Positions 19,501-26,552 of a stretch of 64,000 nt of DNA are shown here, one piece after another. The DNA is from Ignavibacteria bacterium (GTDB lineage Bacteria; Bacteroidota; Ignavibacteria; Ignavibacteriales; Ignavibacteriaceae). Within the stretch, counting starts at the first letter, position 1. Each line of letters starts with the position of its first letter. The position numbers and the translations under genes were made by a program. The stretch covers positions 40,322 through 104,321 of the forward strand of contig JAUXVN010000004.1 of assembly GCA_030684555.1 (NCBI GenBank). The letters run 5' to 3'. The notes below the pieces were generated by a model. That model did not search any database. It was given only the letters and a program-made list of their open reading frames with translations, and was not told where the DNA came from.

Positions 19501-21991
19501 GAAAAAGATGCCGAAAACGTCAATTATTGTTTTGACTTATAATTCCCTTAAGTACACAAAAAAGTTTTATCAATCTCTGGTTAATTCAAATGTAGAAGAA
19601 TATGAGCTAATTATTATTGATAATGCAAGTACTGATTCTACAAAAGAATTTCTAGATGAAATATCAAAACATAAACCAAAGGTTAAAGTAATATTCAATG
19701 AAACAAATGTTGGTTTTCCTTGCGGGATAAATCAAGCTCTTAAAGAAGCAAAAGGCAATTACATAGTTATCGCAAACAACGATATTGTTCTTACTGAGGG
19801 TTGGTTGGAACGTATGATTGAAGTTGCTGAAAGTAATGAAAAAATCGGGCTTGTAGGCCCAATCAGCAACGAAGTCAGTGGTGTTCAAAAAGATAAAAAT
19901 GCCAAATACAAATCAATAGAAGAGATGCATAAATATGCGGCAGCGATAGCCGTAAAAAATAAAGAACAAATTTTAGAGTTTCCGCGAGTCGCTTTTCTCT
20001 GTACGCTAATTAAGCGTGAAGTTATTGATAAAATTGGCGGACTTGATGAACGCTTTTCCCCGGGTAATTATGAGGATGATGATTTCTGTTTACGTGCTCA
20101 ACTTGCCGGTTATAAAACAGTAATTGCAAAAGATGTTTTTATTCATCATTACGGCTCAAAGAGTTTTAAAGCAAATGGTAATGCGGCTTATCAAGAACGA
20201 CTTGATATTAACCGTGCCAAATTTGTTGATAAATGGGGAGTAACCCCTGAAGAGATTTGGCTGCAAAATAATAAAGTAAATCCACGACAAATTTTATATC
20301 CGATAAATAAAGATTTATTTACTCAATATTTTGACCGTACAAATGTTCATTTGGCAGATAAAGAACTCATCCTTGCTGAAGAAGCTATTTCGAAAGCAAT
20401 TGATAATTTTGAATCCGGTAATGGAAAAATCGAACGGACTGAATTGTTGAATCTTGCCGGAAACATTTGTCTTGCAAATAATAATCTTGAAAAAGCTCAA
20501 GAATATTTTTCGTTAGAGTTAGATTTAACCCCTTCCTCTTCTTCTGCTTGTCTTGGTTTGGGTAATGTATTTATCACTTCCGAGCAATTTGATAACGCTA
20601 AAACAATGCTTGAATGGGCTGTTAAAAATGACCAAACAAATGAAGTTGCAATAAATAGATTAGGTGAAGTCAATCAACTTCTCGGGTTTTCCTTAAAGCA
20701 TAATTCATTATTTGAGGACGCTGTTGATTCTGAACTTCCGGCATCACTATTACAAAACATTGTTGAACTTTTTGTTGCTGATAAATTCAGTGAAGCAATT
20801 GGTGTTATAGAAGCCAACAATGAGTCGCTGACTCAATTTATAGATAATTCTGAAAATCCCGAAGACATTGCAGAATATTACAATATGAAGGGTTTTTTAT
20901 ATCTGTCCACTGATAAAGAAATTGCACGCACCAGTTTTGAAAAAGCCCTTAGTGCAAACTCAACTTCATCGCAGGCATGTGTCGGTTTGGGTGAAGTATT
21001 TTTCCTAGATAATCTACTTAGTGAAGCAAAAACTATGTATGAGTGGGGAGTCTTTAATGATCCTCAAAATCAGATAGCAATAAGCGGACTTTCAAAATTA
21101 AATGAATTACTTGGACATGAACTAACACACAACAGCTTGGTAGAAAAAATTATTTTTGAAGATGTTTTTATGAAAACAGTAGAGTTGTACAAAGAATCTA
21201 AATTCCGGGAAGCAATTGAATTTATTGAACAAAATGAACATGGTTTATCAGCTTTACTTGATAACGGAGTTACAAATGTTGAACTCTCAACCCTTTATAA
21301 TCTTAAAGGATTCTGCTGTCTTGGTTTAAATGATGAAGAAAACGCTGAAACTGCATTCGGAAAATCTATAAATATTAATCCGGACTCCTCACAAGCCTGC
21401 GCCGGTATAGGAGCAGTTTTTCTTTCACAAGGAAGAACTCAAGATGCTAAGACAATGCTTGAATGGGCGTTAAAAAATGATACTACTAATGACATTGCAA
21501 AAGCTTCACTCGCTAAAGTGAATGAAATGTTAGGTTTACCTTTGTATCACAATTCATTGATTGAAGTATTTTCATTTGAATCGCTATTTGTGCAGGCTTA
21601 TAACTTTTTTAAAATCTCAGATTTTGCATCAGTAATAAATTTAATTGAACAACACGAAGATGAATTTTCGAAATCGGTTGATAACGGTACTTCAAGAGAA
21701 GACTTTGCAGCGCTTTATAATCTTAAAGGTTTTTCTTATCTAAGTTTGGGAGATAGTACAAAAGCGAAAAATAGTTTCGAATATGCTCTCAATGTAAATC
21801 CTGAATCTTCTCAGGCTTGCACAGGGTTAGGAGAAATCCTTTTTATCGATGATCAATTAGAGGAAGCAAAAATTATGTTTGAACGGGGAGTTAAAAATGA
21901 TTCTCAAAACAATTTTGCAATTGAATCACTTGCGAAGGTTAACAAGTTACTGGGATATAGTACGGAACATTCATCATTTGTTGAAGGCTGA
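16562..21991 (+). CDS. Giant multi-domain glycosyltransferase (GT2 + two GT4-like + GT2) with C-terminal TPR repeats
   Basis: 1809 aa. Modules in order: GT2-like (1-250, LIIGLTRVRNEELIIAETLN, DxD-like YMDADERI at ~97-104); GT4-like (from ~257, ILITNHHLLDYRGTELYTLS); a second GT4-like region (from ~625, LKIGFLANDFSSACPMIRVI, FEIDDNLL, GVNGVLAENNFDSW); a canonical GT2 (from ~984, KTSIIVLTYNSLKYTKKFYQ, NNDIVLTEGW, EDDDFCLRAQLAGY); and TPR helices to the end, arranged as four ~140-aa units each closing with a LLGxxxxHxSLxE-like signature (near 1373, 1516, 1656, 1796). It is cytoplasmic, coupled by TGATG overlap to the next GT gene. Its place just ahead of flagellin suggests glycosylation of the filament, with TPRs binding the acceptor; other surface glycans remain possible. 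Confidence 0.8.
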   Translation: MSEEKVLIIGLTRVRNEELIIAETLNHMSEFCTGGIYVYDDCSEDNTVLICEAHPNVNKVVKGSFWDSNREKAEFENRQELLSTAKIEAKVNDWFVYMDADERIEFDWSLMENLDPYVIAIRMRLFDFYITPEDVNKNYYEREWIGPEYREIVFAFKNLDSLRYEFPDQREVTLGEGVVINSGYVKHYGKAISIEQWQNTCEYYSTHFPKYSEKWENRKGKAIHTQSDFGYKLMKWSDKELNGIPMNLVDTEKNQRLKILITNHHLLDYRGTELYTLSLAVELKKRGIEVYVYSKYLGSISEKFAEYYIPIVENLEAYMDIEFDLAHVHHNINAIEVRNQFPKLPIVYVSHGVLPFLEQPPLVDLGISKYIAVSEEVYNNLVEKGVNPRLISIIRNPIDEKKFFPEKHINETPKNGLVVSNKISDEKLEIIQKTCRLLDIDLRIVGGRNGETNQDTLREMIQESDIIFSIGRGVIEAIFSGRAAVVFDYEGGDGMVTPDNILKLMEFNFSGRMSKTQFNVQGLTDEVKKYDRNSINQVRSIALKYFSSEVIFEKLITEYWNCIKSSDTDISIDNSLIKFISSTIREVNYYTSISTARSPKDNGLTGNSRFLKSAEILPPTSNKKLKIGFLANDFSSACPMIRVISVLHSLQKMLLIDFIPLFNLQKLRKNNSVDSITEILDLDALRKLDVLIVQREFCITVPFNKLKELLDDTSVKIVFEIDDNLLNLYPEHVLFKTYEANRKYFHDYLANSDLVTVTTKELKNAFSGIASRIAVLPNYIDDEIWGNKFPKRVANRKVRILFSGSKTHLEDLALIEDVIVAISQEYQDKVEFVFWGNITSKIEINCHIKKITDFMPSYATYAKRLSELDIDIGLIPLADNEFNRSKSNIKYLDYSAAGITSIMSKVNAYNEIVTNGVNGVLAENNFDSWYSAIKLLLDDSIKRNAIAQNAHSLVLSSYTTQTNAFKWLQIYSSLLNLNEKKKMPKTSIIVLTYNSLKYTKKFYQSLVNSNVEEYELIIIDNASTDSTKEFLDEISKHKPKVKVIFNETNVGFPCGINQALKEAKGNYIVIANNDIVLTEGWLERMIEVAESNEKIGLVGPISNEVSGVQKDKNAKYKSIEEMHKYAAAIAVKNKEQILEFPRVAFLCTLIKREVIDKIGGLDERFSPGNYEDDDFCLRAQLAGYKTVIAKDVFIHHYGSKSFKANGNAAYQERLDINRAKFVDKWGVTPEEIWLQNNKVNPRQILYPINKDLFTQYFDRTNVHLADKELILAEEAISKAIDNFESGNGKIERTELLNLAGNICLANNNLEKAQEYFSLELDLTPSSSSACLGLGNVFITSEQFDNAKTMLEWAVKNDQTNEVAINRLGEVNQLLGFSLKHNSLFEDAVDSELPASLLQNIVELFVADKFSEAIGVIEANNESLTQFIDNSENPEDIAEYYNMKGFLYLSTDKEIARTSFEKALSANSTSSQACVGLGEVFFLDNLLSEAKTMYEWGVFNDPQNQIAISGLSKLNELLGHELTHNSLVEKIIFEDVFMKTVELYKESKFREAIEFIEQNEHGLSALLDNGVTNVELSTLYNLKGFCCLGLNDEENAETAFGKSININPDSSQACAGIGAVFLSQGRTQDAKTMLEWALKNDTTNDIAKASLAKVNEMLGLPLYHNSLIEVFSFESLFVQAYNFFKISDFASVINLIEQHEDEFSKSVDNGTSREDFAALYNLKGFSYLSLGDSTKAKNSFEYALNVNPESSQACTGLGEILFIDDQLEEAKIMFERGVKNDSQNNFAIESLAKVNKLLGYSTEHSSFVEG

Positions 21992-23490
21992 TGGGCACAC
22001 TTACCCTTTCAATGATTGTTAAGAATGAAGCTCACCGTCTCGGTGAATGTCTTCAATCAGTAAAAGAAATTGCTGATGAGATAGTTATTGTTGATACCGG
22101 CTCAACCGATAACACTGTAAAAGTTGCTGAAAGTTATAGAGCAAAAATATTTTTTTTTGACTGGATAAAAGATTTTTCTGCAGCAAGAAATTTTGCGCTT
22201 CGCAAATCAACCGGTGATTTAATTTTATATCTTGATGCGGATGAAAAGTTAACTCCCAAATCAGTAAAGGAAATAAAGCGGATAAAGCTAAAATCAGAAA
22301 GTGCCGGATATAACTGTAAAGTTACAAGCCTTGATTCTGAATTTGGGCGCGATAATTCAATGTTATATGTAAGATTGTTTTCAAATTCTAATGAGATAGA
22401 GTTTTCCGGAAAAGTACATGAGCAGATACTTCCCTCACTGATTGCAAATAATTACAAAATAATTGATACAAATATTGAAATACTTCACACCGGTTATGAC
22501 ATCTCCGGTGATGCTAAAAAAGATAAAGCCCGCAGAAATCTGGAATTACTTCTTAATGAATATTCAACAAATAATTCTTCGTACTATGCATTTCAACTTG
22601 GATTAACTTACCAGATATTAGAAAACGATATAGAATCAAAAAAGTATTTTGATCTGGCACTATCGGACAAAAGGTTATCGAAAAACTTCAGAACACGCTG
22701 CCATTCTTCATTGGCAATTATTGAATTGAAGAGTCATAAAGTTGAAGCAGCAGAAATTAAGATTAAAGAGGCATTAACAGAAAATAAAGACGATGCATTC
22801 TCCAACTTTGCAGCATCAAAAATTTATTTAAGAAAATCCGATTTATCAACCTCAAAGCAATTCCTTGAAAAAGCAATTCGTTTGAATAACAAAATTAAAT
22901 CAGATAAAGCTAATAGTGAGTTAATCGTATTTTTAAATGAAACTGAAATGTATATTCAGGCAGTTGCTTTAGCTAAAATTATTATTGACAAAAATTATTA
23001 CATAACAAGCTGCCGCAAGTTAATAGATTCAATATCAAACAAAGATGCAGCTAACACTCTTACTAAAATTGTAAATAATAATGCTTTAGATGATTCTGAA
23101 ATAATTAGGTTTGTTCATAATGCAGATAAAAATGTTTTCGAGATTAGTTTACTCTTTCTTAGTGATTATAACATAATTGTTACAAAAGATATTTTGATAA
23201 AATTATTGTCCGGGAAATATCCCGAATCAATTAAACTTAAAACCATTCTTGCCAAACATTACACCACCATAAGTGATACAGCCTCTGCAATTCAACTTTA
23301 TGAAGAACTGAAGGAAATCACCACAGGCGACCCTTCAATCTATTTTTATTTAATTTCACTTTACATAGCAGAGGGAAATCTTCATAAAGTGAAACATATT
23401 GTATTAGAAGTTGAAGCAAAGTTTAGCCACATTCCCGAAGTTAAATCGCGGGTTATAATTCTAAAAGAAAAACTCCAAAAGTATTTATAG
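21991..23490 (+). CDS. GT2 glycosyltransferase with TPR repeats
   Basis: 499 aa. The N-terminal GT2 domain (1-~230) has LTLSMIVKNEAHRLGECLQS, IVIVDTGSTDNTVKVA and the DxD-type motif LDADEKL near residue 79, typical of the SunS/WaaE-like branch that includes protein glycosyltransferases. The remaining ~270 residues are TPR-like helices. The start overlaps the stop of the giant glycosyltransferase by one base (TGATG), so both are made together. GT2-TPR proteins are known to glycosylate proteins such as flagellin in some bacteria; here that role is inferred from the flagellar neighbourhood. The stop is followed almost at once by the first hairpin-rich repeat. Confidence 0.85.
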   Translation: MGTLTLSMIVKNEAHRLGECLQSVKEIADEIVIVDTGSTDNTVKVAESYRAKIFFFDWIKDFSAARNFALRKSTGDLILYLDADEKLTPKSVKEIKRIKLKSESAGYNCKVTSLDSEFGRDNSMLYVRLFSNSNEIEFSGKVHEQILPSLIANNYKIIDTNIEILHTGYDISGDAKKDKARRNLELLLNEYSTNNSSYYAFQLGLTYQILENDIESKKYFDLALSDKRLSKNFRTRCHSSLAIIELKSHKVEAAEIKIKEALTENKDDAFSNFAASKIYLRKSDLSTSKQFLEKAIRLNNKIKSDKANSELIVFLNETEMYIQAVALAKIIIDKNYYITSCRKLIDSISNKDAANTLTKIVNNNALDDSEIIRFVHNADKNVFEISLLFLSDYNIIVTKDILIKLLSGKYPESIKLKTILAKHYTTISDTASAIQLYEELKEITTGDPSIYFYLISLYIAEGNLHKVKHIVLEVEAKFSHIPEVKSRVIILKEKLQKYL

Positions 23491-23493
23491 ATT

Positions 23494-23767
23494 ATTCTTT
23501 GGGCTAAACCCCGGGTGGTTTCTATTAGTATCGCCCACGTCATAAATGACGTGGTTAATGGTAACTTAATTCTTCATGGCATAAATGACGCGGTTAATGG
23601 TAATGTAATTATTCACGATATGAATGATGTGGTTAATGGAAGTGCGATGCGCTTGTTTGTGAATTACATGTTTTAATTATCACATTAAGTGACTTTTTAT
23701 TACTGCATTAACTCCGTCCTTCAGGACGGAGGTAAAGAATGGATGTTTTGCTTGGCTTTAGCCAAAA
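23494..23767 (+). repeat. Hairpin-rich repeat unit, copy 1
   Basis: It starts at GGGCTAAACCCCGGGTGG and ends at CTTGGCTTTAGCCAAAA. Inside are a CCACGTCAT/ATGACGTGG hairpin (23535-23554), three imperfect 39-bp tandem units beginning at 23541, 23580 and 23619, and a CTCCGTCC-TTCA-GGACGGAG hairpin (about 23712-23731). The outer motifs GGCTAAAGCC and GGCTTTAGCC are reverse complements, so the unit is bounded by inverted ends, as in REPIN/MITE-like elements. Confidence 0.85.
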
Positions 23768-23799
23768 TAAGAAATTGTATAGATAGCTATAAAAGCAAT

Positions 23800-24029
23800 T
23801 TGGCTAAAGCCCGGGTGGTTTCTATTAGTAATGCCCACGTCATAAATGACGTGGTTAATGGTGACGTAATTGTTCACGATATGAATGATGTGGTTAATGG
23901 AAGTGCGATTCGATTGTTTGTGAATTACATGTTTTTAATTATCACATCAATTGACTTTCTGTTACTGCATTAACTCCGTCCTTTAGGGCGGAGATTAATC
24001 AGGGATGCTTTGCTTGGCTTTAGCCAAAA
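23800..24029 (+). repeat. Hairpin-rich repeat unit, copy 2
   Basis: Same order as copy 1: left end TTGGCTAAAGCCCGGGTGG, CCACGTCAT/ATGACGTGG hairpin, two 39-bp tandem units (from 23841), CTCCGTCC-TTTA-GGGCGGAG hairpin, right end CTTGGCTTTAGCCAAAAG. A 33-bp spacer also found between copies 3 and 4 separates it from copy 1, so copies 1-2 and 3-4 are duplicated pairs. The transposase pseudogene begins 112 bp downstream. Confidence 0.85.
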
Positions 24030-24140
24030 GAATTTTTTAGTTAGAAGAGATTCCCCTCTGCAGAAATCAAATCAAAAATTCATTAAATTGAATTACTAAA
24101 AAGATAATTCTTCACTAACACTTTATGAAAGGCTAAAGAT

Positions 24141-24571
24141 ATGGCATTTGTAAAAATATGGATTCATGCTGTTTTTGGAACAAAAAACAAAGTAAAATTT
24201 CTTGATGATAGTATTCGAACGAAAGTAATTAATCATATACTTGAATATTCAAAAAGCAAAGAAATCTTTATTGATTCTATTAATGGGGCTGAAGATCACA
24301 TACATTGCTTAATTTCTTTGGGTAGAGAACAGAGTATAGCAAAAGTTATGAATTTGTTGAAAGGTGAATCCTCATACTGGATAAATAAAAATAAATTAAC
24401 TAAAACAAAATTTGATGGGCTGACGAATACTTTGCAGTTTCCGTTAGTGAGTCCCAATTTGTAACTGTTCGGAAGTATATAGATAATCAGCTTGAACATC
24501 ATAGAAAAAAGAGTTTTACTGAAGAGTTTAATGAGTTTGTGGAAAAGTATGGTTTTAATTCTTTGGGCTAA
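24141..24571 (+). pseudogene. IS200-like / RAYT-type Y1 transposase, frameshifted
   Basis: Frame 1 reads MAFVKIWIHAVFGTKNKVKF with the HUH motif in AEDHIHCLISL (about residues 50-60) and stops at 24462-24464. Shifting at about 24410 (AAATTTGATGGGCT) reopens the protein: WADEYFAVSVSESQFVTVRK, then YIDNQLEHHRKKSF to GFNSLG and TAA at 24569-24571. The second frame carries the expected catalytic tyrosine (RKYIDNQ), so a one-base loss between F and W separates the HUH motif from the nucleophile and should inactivate the enzyme unless recoded. Total length (~143 aa) fits single-domain TnpA/REP-associated transposases. Its stop lies inside the left end of repeat copy 3, and four copies of the same repeat flank it two by two, the arrangement expected for a RAYT and its target repeats. 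Confidence 0.8.
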
Positions 24572-24753
24572 AGCCCGGGTGTCGTACATCTAGTATCGCC
24601 CACGTCATAAATGACGTGGTTATTGTTAGCTTCCTGAACGGGTGTGTCATGTCATCTTTTGAATTTATGCATCAATTGCTTCAGATTACTATATTAACTC
24701 CGTCCTTTAGGACGGAGTTTAAGAATAGATACGTTGCTTGGCTTTAGCCAAAA
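24563..24753 (+). repeat. Hairpin-rich repeat unit, copy 3 (short form)
   Basis: It starts with TTGGGCTAAAGCCCGGGTG, which also supplies the transposase stop codon. It keeps the CCACGTCAT/ATGACGTGG hairpin but has only one 39-bp unit (from 24606) and a diverged middle, then the CTCCGTCC-TTTA-GGACGGAG hairpin and the GCTTGGCTTTAGCCAAAA right end. Confidence 0.82.
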
Positions 24754-24784
24754 TAAGAAATTGTATCGATAGCTATAAAAGCAA

Positions 24785-25053
24785 TTTGGCTAAAGCCCGG
24801 GTGGTTTCTATTAGTAATGCCCACGTCATAAATGACGTGGTTAATGGTAACTTAATTCTTCATGGCATAAATAACGTGGTTATTGGTAACTTAATTGTTC
24901 ACGACATGAATGACCCCGTTGATTGAAGTTTAATGTACCAGTGTCCGAATTACATGTTTTTAATTATCACATCAGTTGATTTTTATTGCCTCATTAACTC
25001 CGTCCTTTAGGACGGAGATTAAGAGTAGACGCTTTGCTTGGCTTTAGCCAAAA
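24785..25053 (+). repeat. Hairpin-rich repeat unit, copy 4
   Basis: Left end TTTGGCTAAAGCCCGGG, CCACGTCAT/ATGACGTGG hairpin, three 39-bp tandem units (from 24827), CTCCGTCC-TTTA-GGACGGAG hairpin and right end CTTGGCTTTAGCCAAAAG. The spacer to copy 3 is nearly identical to that between copies 1 and 2. The ~200 bases from 25054 to the flagellin promoter show no gene. Confidence 0.85.
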
Positions 25054-25252
25054 GAAGACATTGTTTTGATTGCCAAAAAACCGGTTGGCATAATGCCTAT
25101 AGTGTCTACTTACACTTTATGCATTTAGAATAAAGCCTATGATTTAAAATCTGAAATATTTTTATACCAAACCATTATTTGCTGTAACACCAGCGTACAA
25201 ACCCCGTCTAACCGACCCTCAGAAAATTTTTTTATTTTTTTTCAAAAAAGAC

Positions 25253-25279
25253 TAAACTTTTTTTTTAACTTTCCGATAA
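25253..25279 (+). promoter_or_regulatory. Sigma-28 (FliA) promoter of flagellin
   Basis: TAAACTTT, 11 bases, TCCGATAA. This differs at one base in each box from the enterobacterial sigma-28 consensus TAAAGTTT-N11-GCCGATAA and keeps the exact spacing. The start of transcription would fall near 25286, giving a ~76-nt leader. An flgM-like anti-sigma-28 gene lies at 28808. Confidence 0.88.
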
Positions 25280-25286
25280 TGCTATT

Positions 25287-25360
25287 GAGAACAAAAAGTT
25301 CTCGAAAACAAACCAAGCAAGGATGCTTGGTAAAAAAACAAAATATACATGGAGGTATAT
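25287..25360 (+). promoter_or_regulatory. Structured flagellin leader: three hairpins, the last covering the ribosome binding site
   Basis: Three perfect small inverted repeats follow one another: GAGAAC-AAAAA-GTTCTC (25287-25303, right at the predicted 5' end), ACCAAGCA-AGGA-TGCTTGGT (25312-25331), and ATATAC-ATGGAG-GTATAT (25343-25360). The Shine-Dalgarno GGAGG (25351-25355) sits in the loop and stem of the third, just before the ATG at 25362. Confidence 0.7.
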
Positions 25361-25361
25361 C

Positions 25362-26150
25362 ATGGCTTTCTCAATTAACTCAAACTCAGGCGCTCAAGCA
25401 GTTTATAATGCTTTAGCAAAAACACAATCTTCTACTCAAAAAGCTCAATTGAAATTAGCAACAGCTAAAAAAGTCAATTCAGCTGCTGACGACACATCAG
25501 GTTGGAACGTTGGTAAACAACTTGAAGCTGCTTCACGAAAGATGAAATCTCAGATTTCTAACATCAGTTCTGCAAAAAACTTCTTGAACACGGCTGAAAC
25601 TGCTCTTCAACAAGTGTATGACAAATTGAATCAAATCCAGTCAAAACAAGAAGATGCAAGCGATCCATTAAAAGATGCTACAAGTCTTCAAAATGATGTT
25701 AAAACACTTGCAGATGAAATCAGCACAATTCTTTCAAACACCAAAATTAACAGTACTGACTTATTAGCAAGTGCCGGAAATACTTTTGCTGCCGGTGCAA
25801 CTAATGTTGTAATCAATGTTGGTGCAAAAATTGGTGATAACTCTACTGCTCTTACTGCTCTAAAACTCGGTGACGCTACTTCTTTAACTACGAGCATTAC
25901 TACTTTCCAAAGTAATCTTAGAACAGCTATTACCTATATCGGTAACCAGAGCCAGGTTCTTGATTCAAGGGAAGAATTTATTACGGCAGCTATTGCAAAT
26001 AATGATGCAGCAATCGGATCAATTTTCGATGCAGATGCACTCGGCGAACAGATGGAAGCATCAAAAGGCCAGATCGGTACCCAGTTGGCAACCTCAATGA
26101 TGGGACAAATGAATGCAGCTCCTCAACAGTTATTACAACTTTTCCGTTAA
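25362..26150 (+). CDS. fliC: Flagellin
   Basis: 262 aa from the ATG at 25362, chosen because GGAGG lies 6 nt before it; an in-frame ATG at 25323 falls inside a leader hairpin. The N-terminal D0/D1 helices (AQAVYNALAKTQSSTQKAQL, KKVNSAADDTSGWNVGKQLE, NFLNTAETALQQVYDKLNQI) and the C-terminal D0 helix (MNAAPQQLLQLFR) frame a very short, Thr/Ser/Ala-rich centre, so this is a small flagellin with little or no D2/D3. It is exported by the flagellar type III system and builds the filament. A sigma-28 promoter lies upstream and an intrinsic terminator follows. The Ser/Thr-rich centre and the adjacent glycosyltransferases fit glycosylation, which is inferred. Confidence 0.92.
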   Translation: MAFSINSNSGAQAVYNALAKTQSSTQKAQLKLATAKKVNSAADDTSGWNVGKQLEAASRKMKSQISNISSAKNFLNTAETALQQVYDKLNQIQSKQEDASDPLKDATSLQNDVKTLADEISTILSNTKINSTDLLASAGNTFAAGATNVVINVGAKIGDNSTALTALKLGDATSLTTSITTFQSNLRTAITYIGNQSQVLDSREEFITAAIANNDAAIGSIFDADALGEQMEASKGQIGTQLATSMMGQMNAAPQQLLQLFR

Positions 26151-26163
26151 TTGAAACTGCTTT

Positions 26164-26192
26164 AGCCCTCCTGCTCGCAGGAGGGCTTTCTT
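26164..26192 (+). terminator. Intrinsic terminator after flagellin
   Basis: AGCCCTCCTG-CTCG-CAGGAGGGCT, a perfect 10-bp GC-rich stem followed by TTCTT. It lies 14 bases after the flagellin stop and 18 before fliS, so it would make flagellin mRNA abundant with limited read-through to fliS-fliD. Confidence 0.85.
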
Positions 26193-26210
26193 AATAAAAG
26201 AGGTAAAAAA

Positions 26211-26546
26211 ATGTACGCCATGAATTCGAATATGCATAATCAAAGAGCAAATCAGTATGTTATAAATGAAATACTATCCGCTTCACCGGAGCAGTTGATA
26301 ATGAAAGTTTTTTCATTTGCAATTGTGAATTGCCAAAAGAAAAATATGATTAAAACCAATGAAGCACTTCAAGTATTAATTGATGCGCTCGACTTCGACA
26401 ATCCCGCAGCTAAAGAAATTTGTATTGGCTTTTATAGAATTTATCGTTACTGCCAGGAGCAAATGCGCAAAAAAAATTATGATATAGTCTTAAAAACATT
26501 AACAGATTTGAAAGAAACCTGGGAAACAGCACTCCAGAATAGGTAG
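26211..26546 (+). CDS. fliS: Flagellar export chaperone FliS
   Basis: 111 aa, mostly helical, with the FliS opening pattern ANQYVINEILSASPEQLIMK (family: N.Y....v.tasPeeLi..lydga). It binds the flagellin C-terminus in the cytoplasm, preventing early polymerisation and guiding export. AGAGG precedes the ATG. It lies between flagellin and fliD, the usual order, with 6 nt to fliD. It is a little shorter than typical FliS (~125 aa), missing the far C-terminus. Confidence 0.85.
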   Translation: MYAMNSNMHNQRANQYVINEILSASPEQLIMKVFSFAIVNCQKKNMIKTNEALQVLIDALDFDNPAAKEICIGFYRIYRYCQEQMRKKNYDIVLKTLTDLKETWETALQNR

Positions 26547-26552
26547 GACTCA

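Noticed and set aside
23689..23973. Open reading frame of 94 aa in the repeat region
   Set aside because: It runs through repeat copies 1 and 2 and the spacer; its sequence is the translation of hairpins and 39-bp units, and a related frame recurs at 24738-24926. No ribosome site and no protein character.
24738..24926. Open reading frame of 62 aa in repeat copies 3-4
   Set aside because: Same repeat-derived reading as the frame at 23689; kept open because the unit length is a multiple of three.
23494..25053. CRISPR array
   Set aside because: The repeated parts are 190-275 bp with internal hairpins and similar spacers; there are no short identical repeats with unique spacers and no cas genes.
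25083..25097. Sigma-54 promoter at GGTTGGCATAATGCC
   Set aside because: The GG and GC pairs are too close together; the motif is better read as a small palindrome after repeat copy 4.
25323..25361. Upstream start for flagellin at 25323
   Set aside because: It lies within a leader hairpin without a ribosome site, while the ATG at 25362 has GGAGG and gives the normal flagellin N-terminus.
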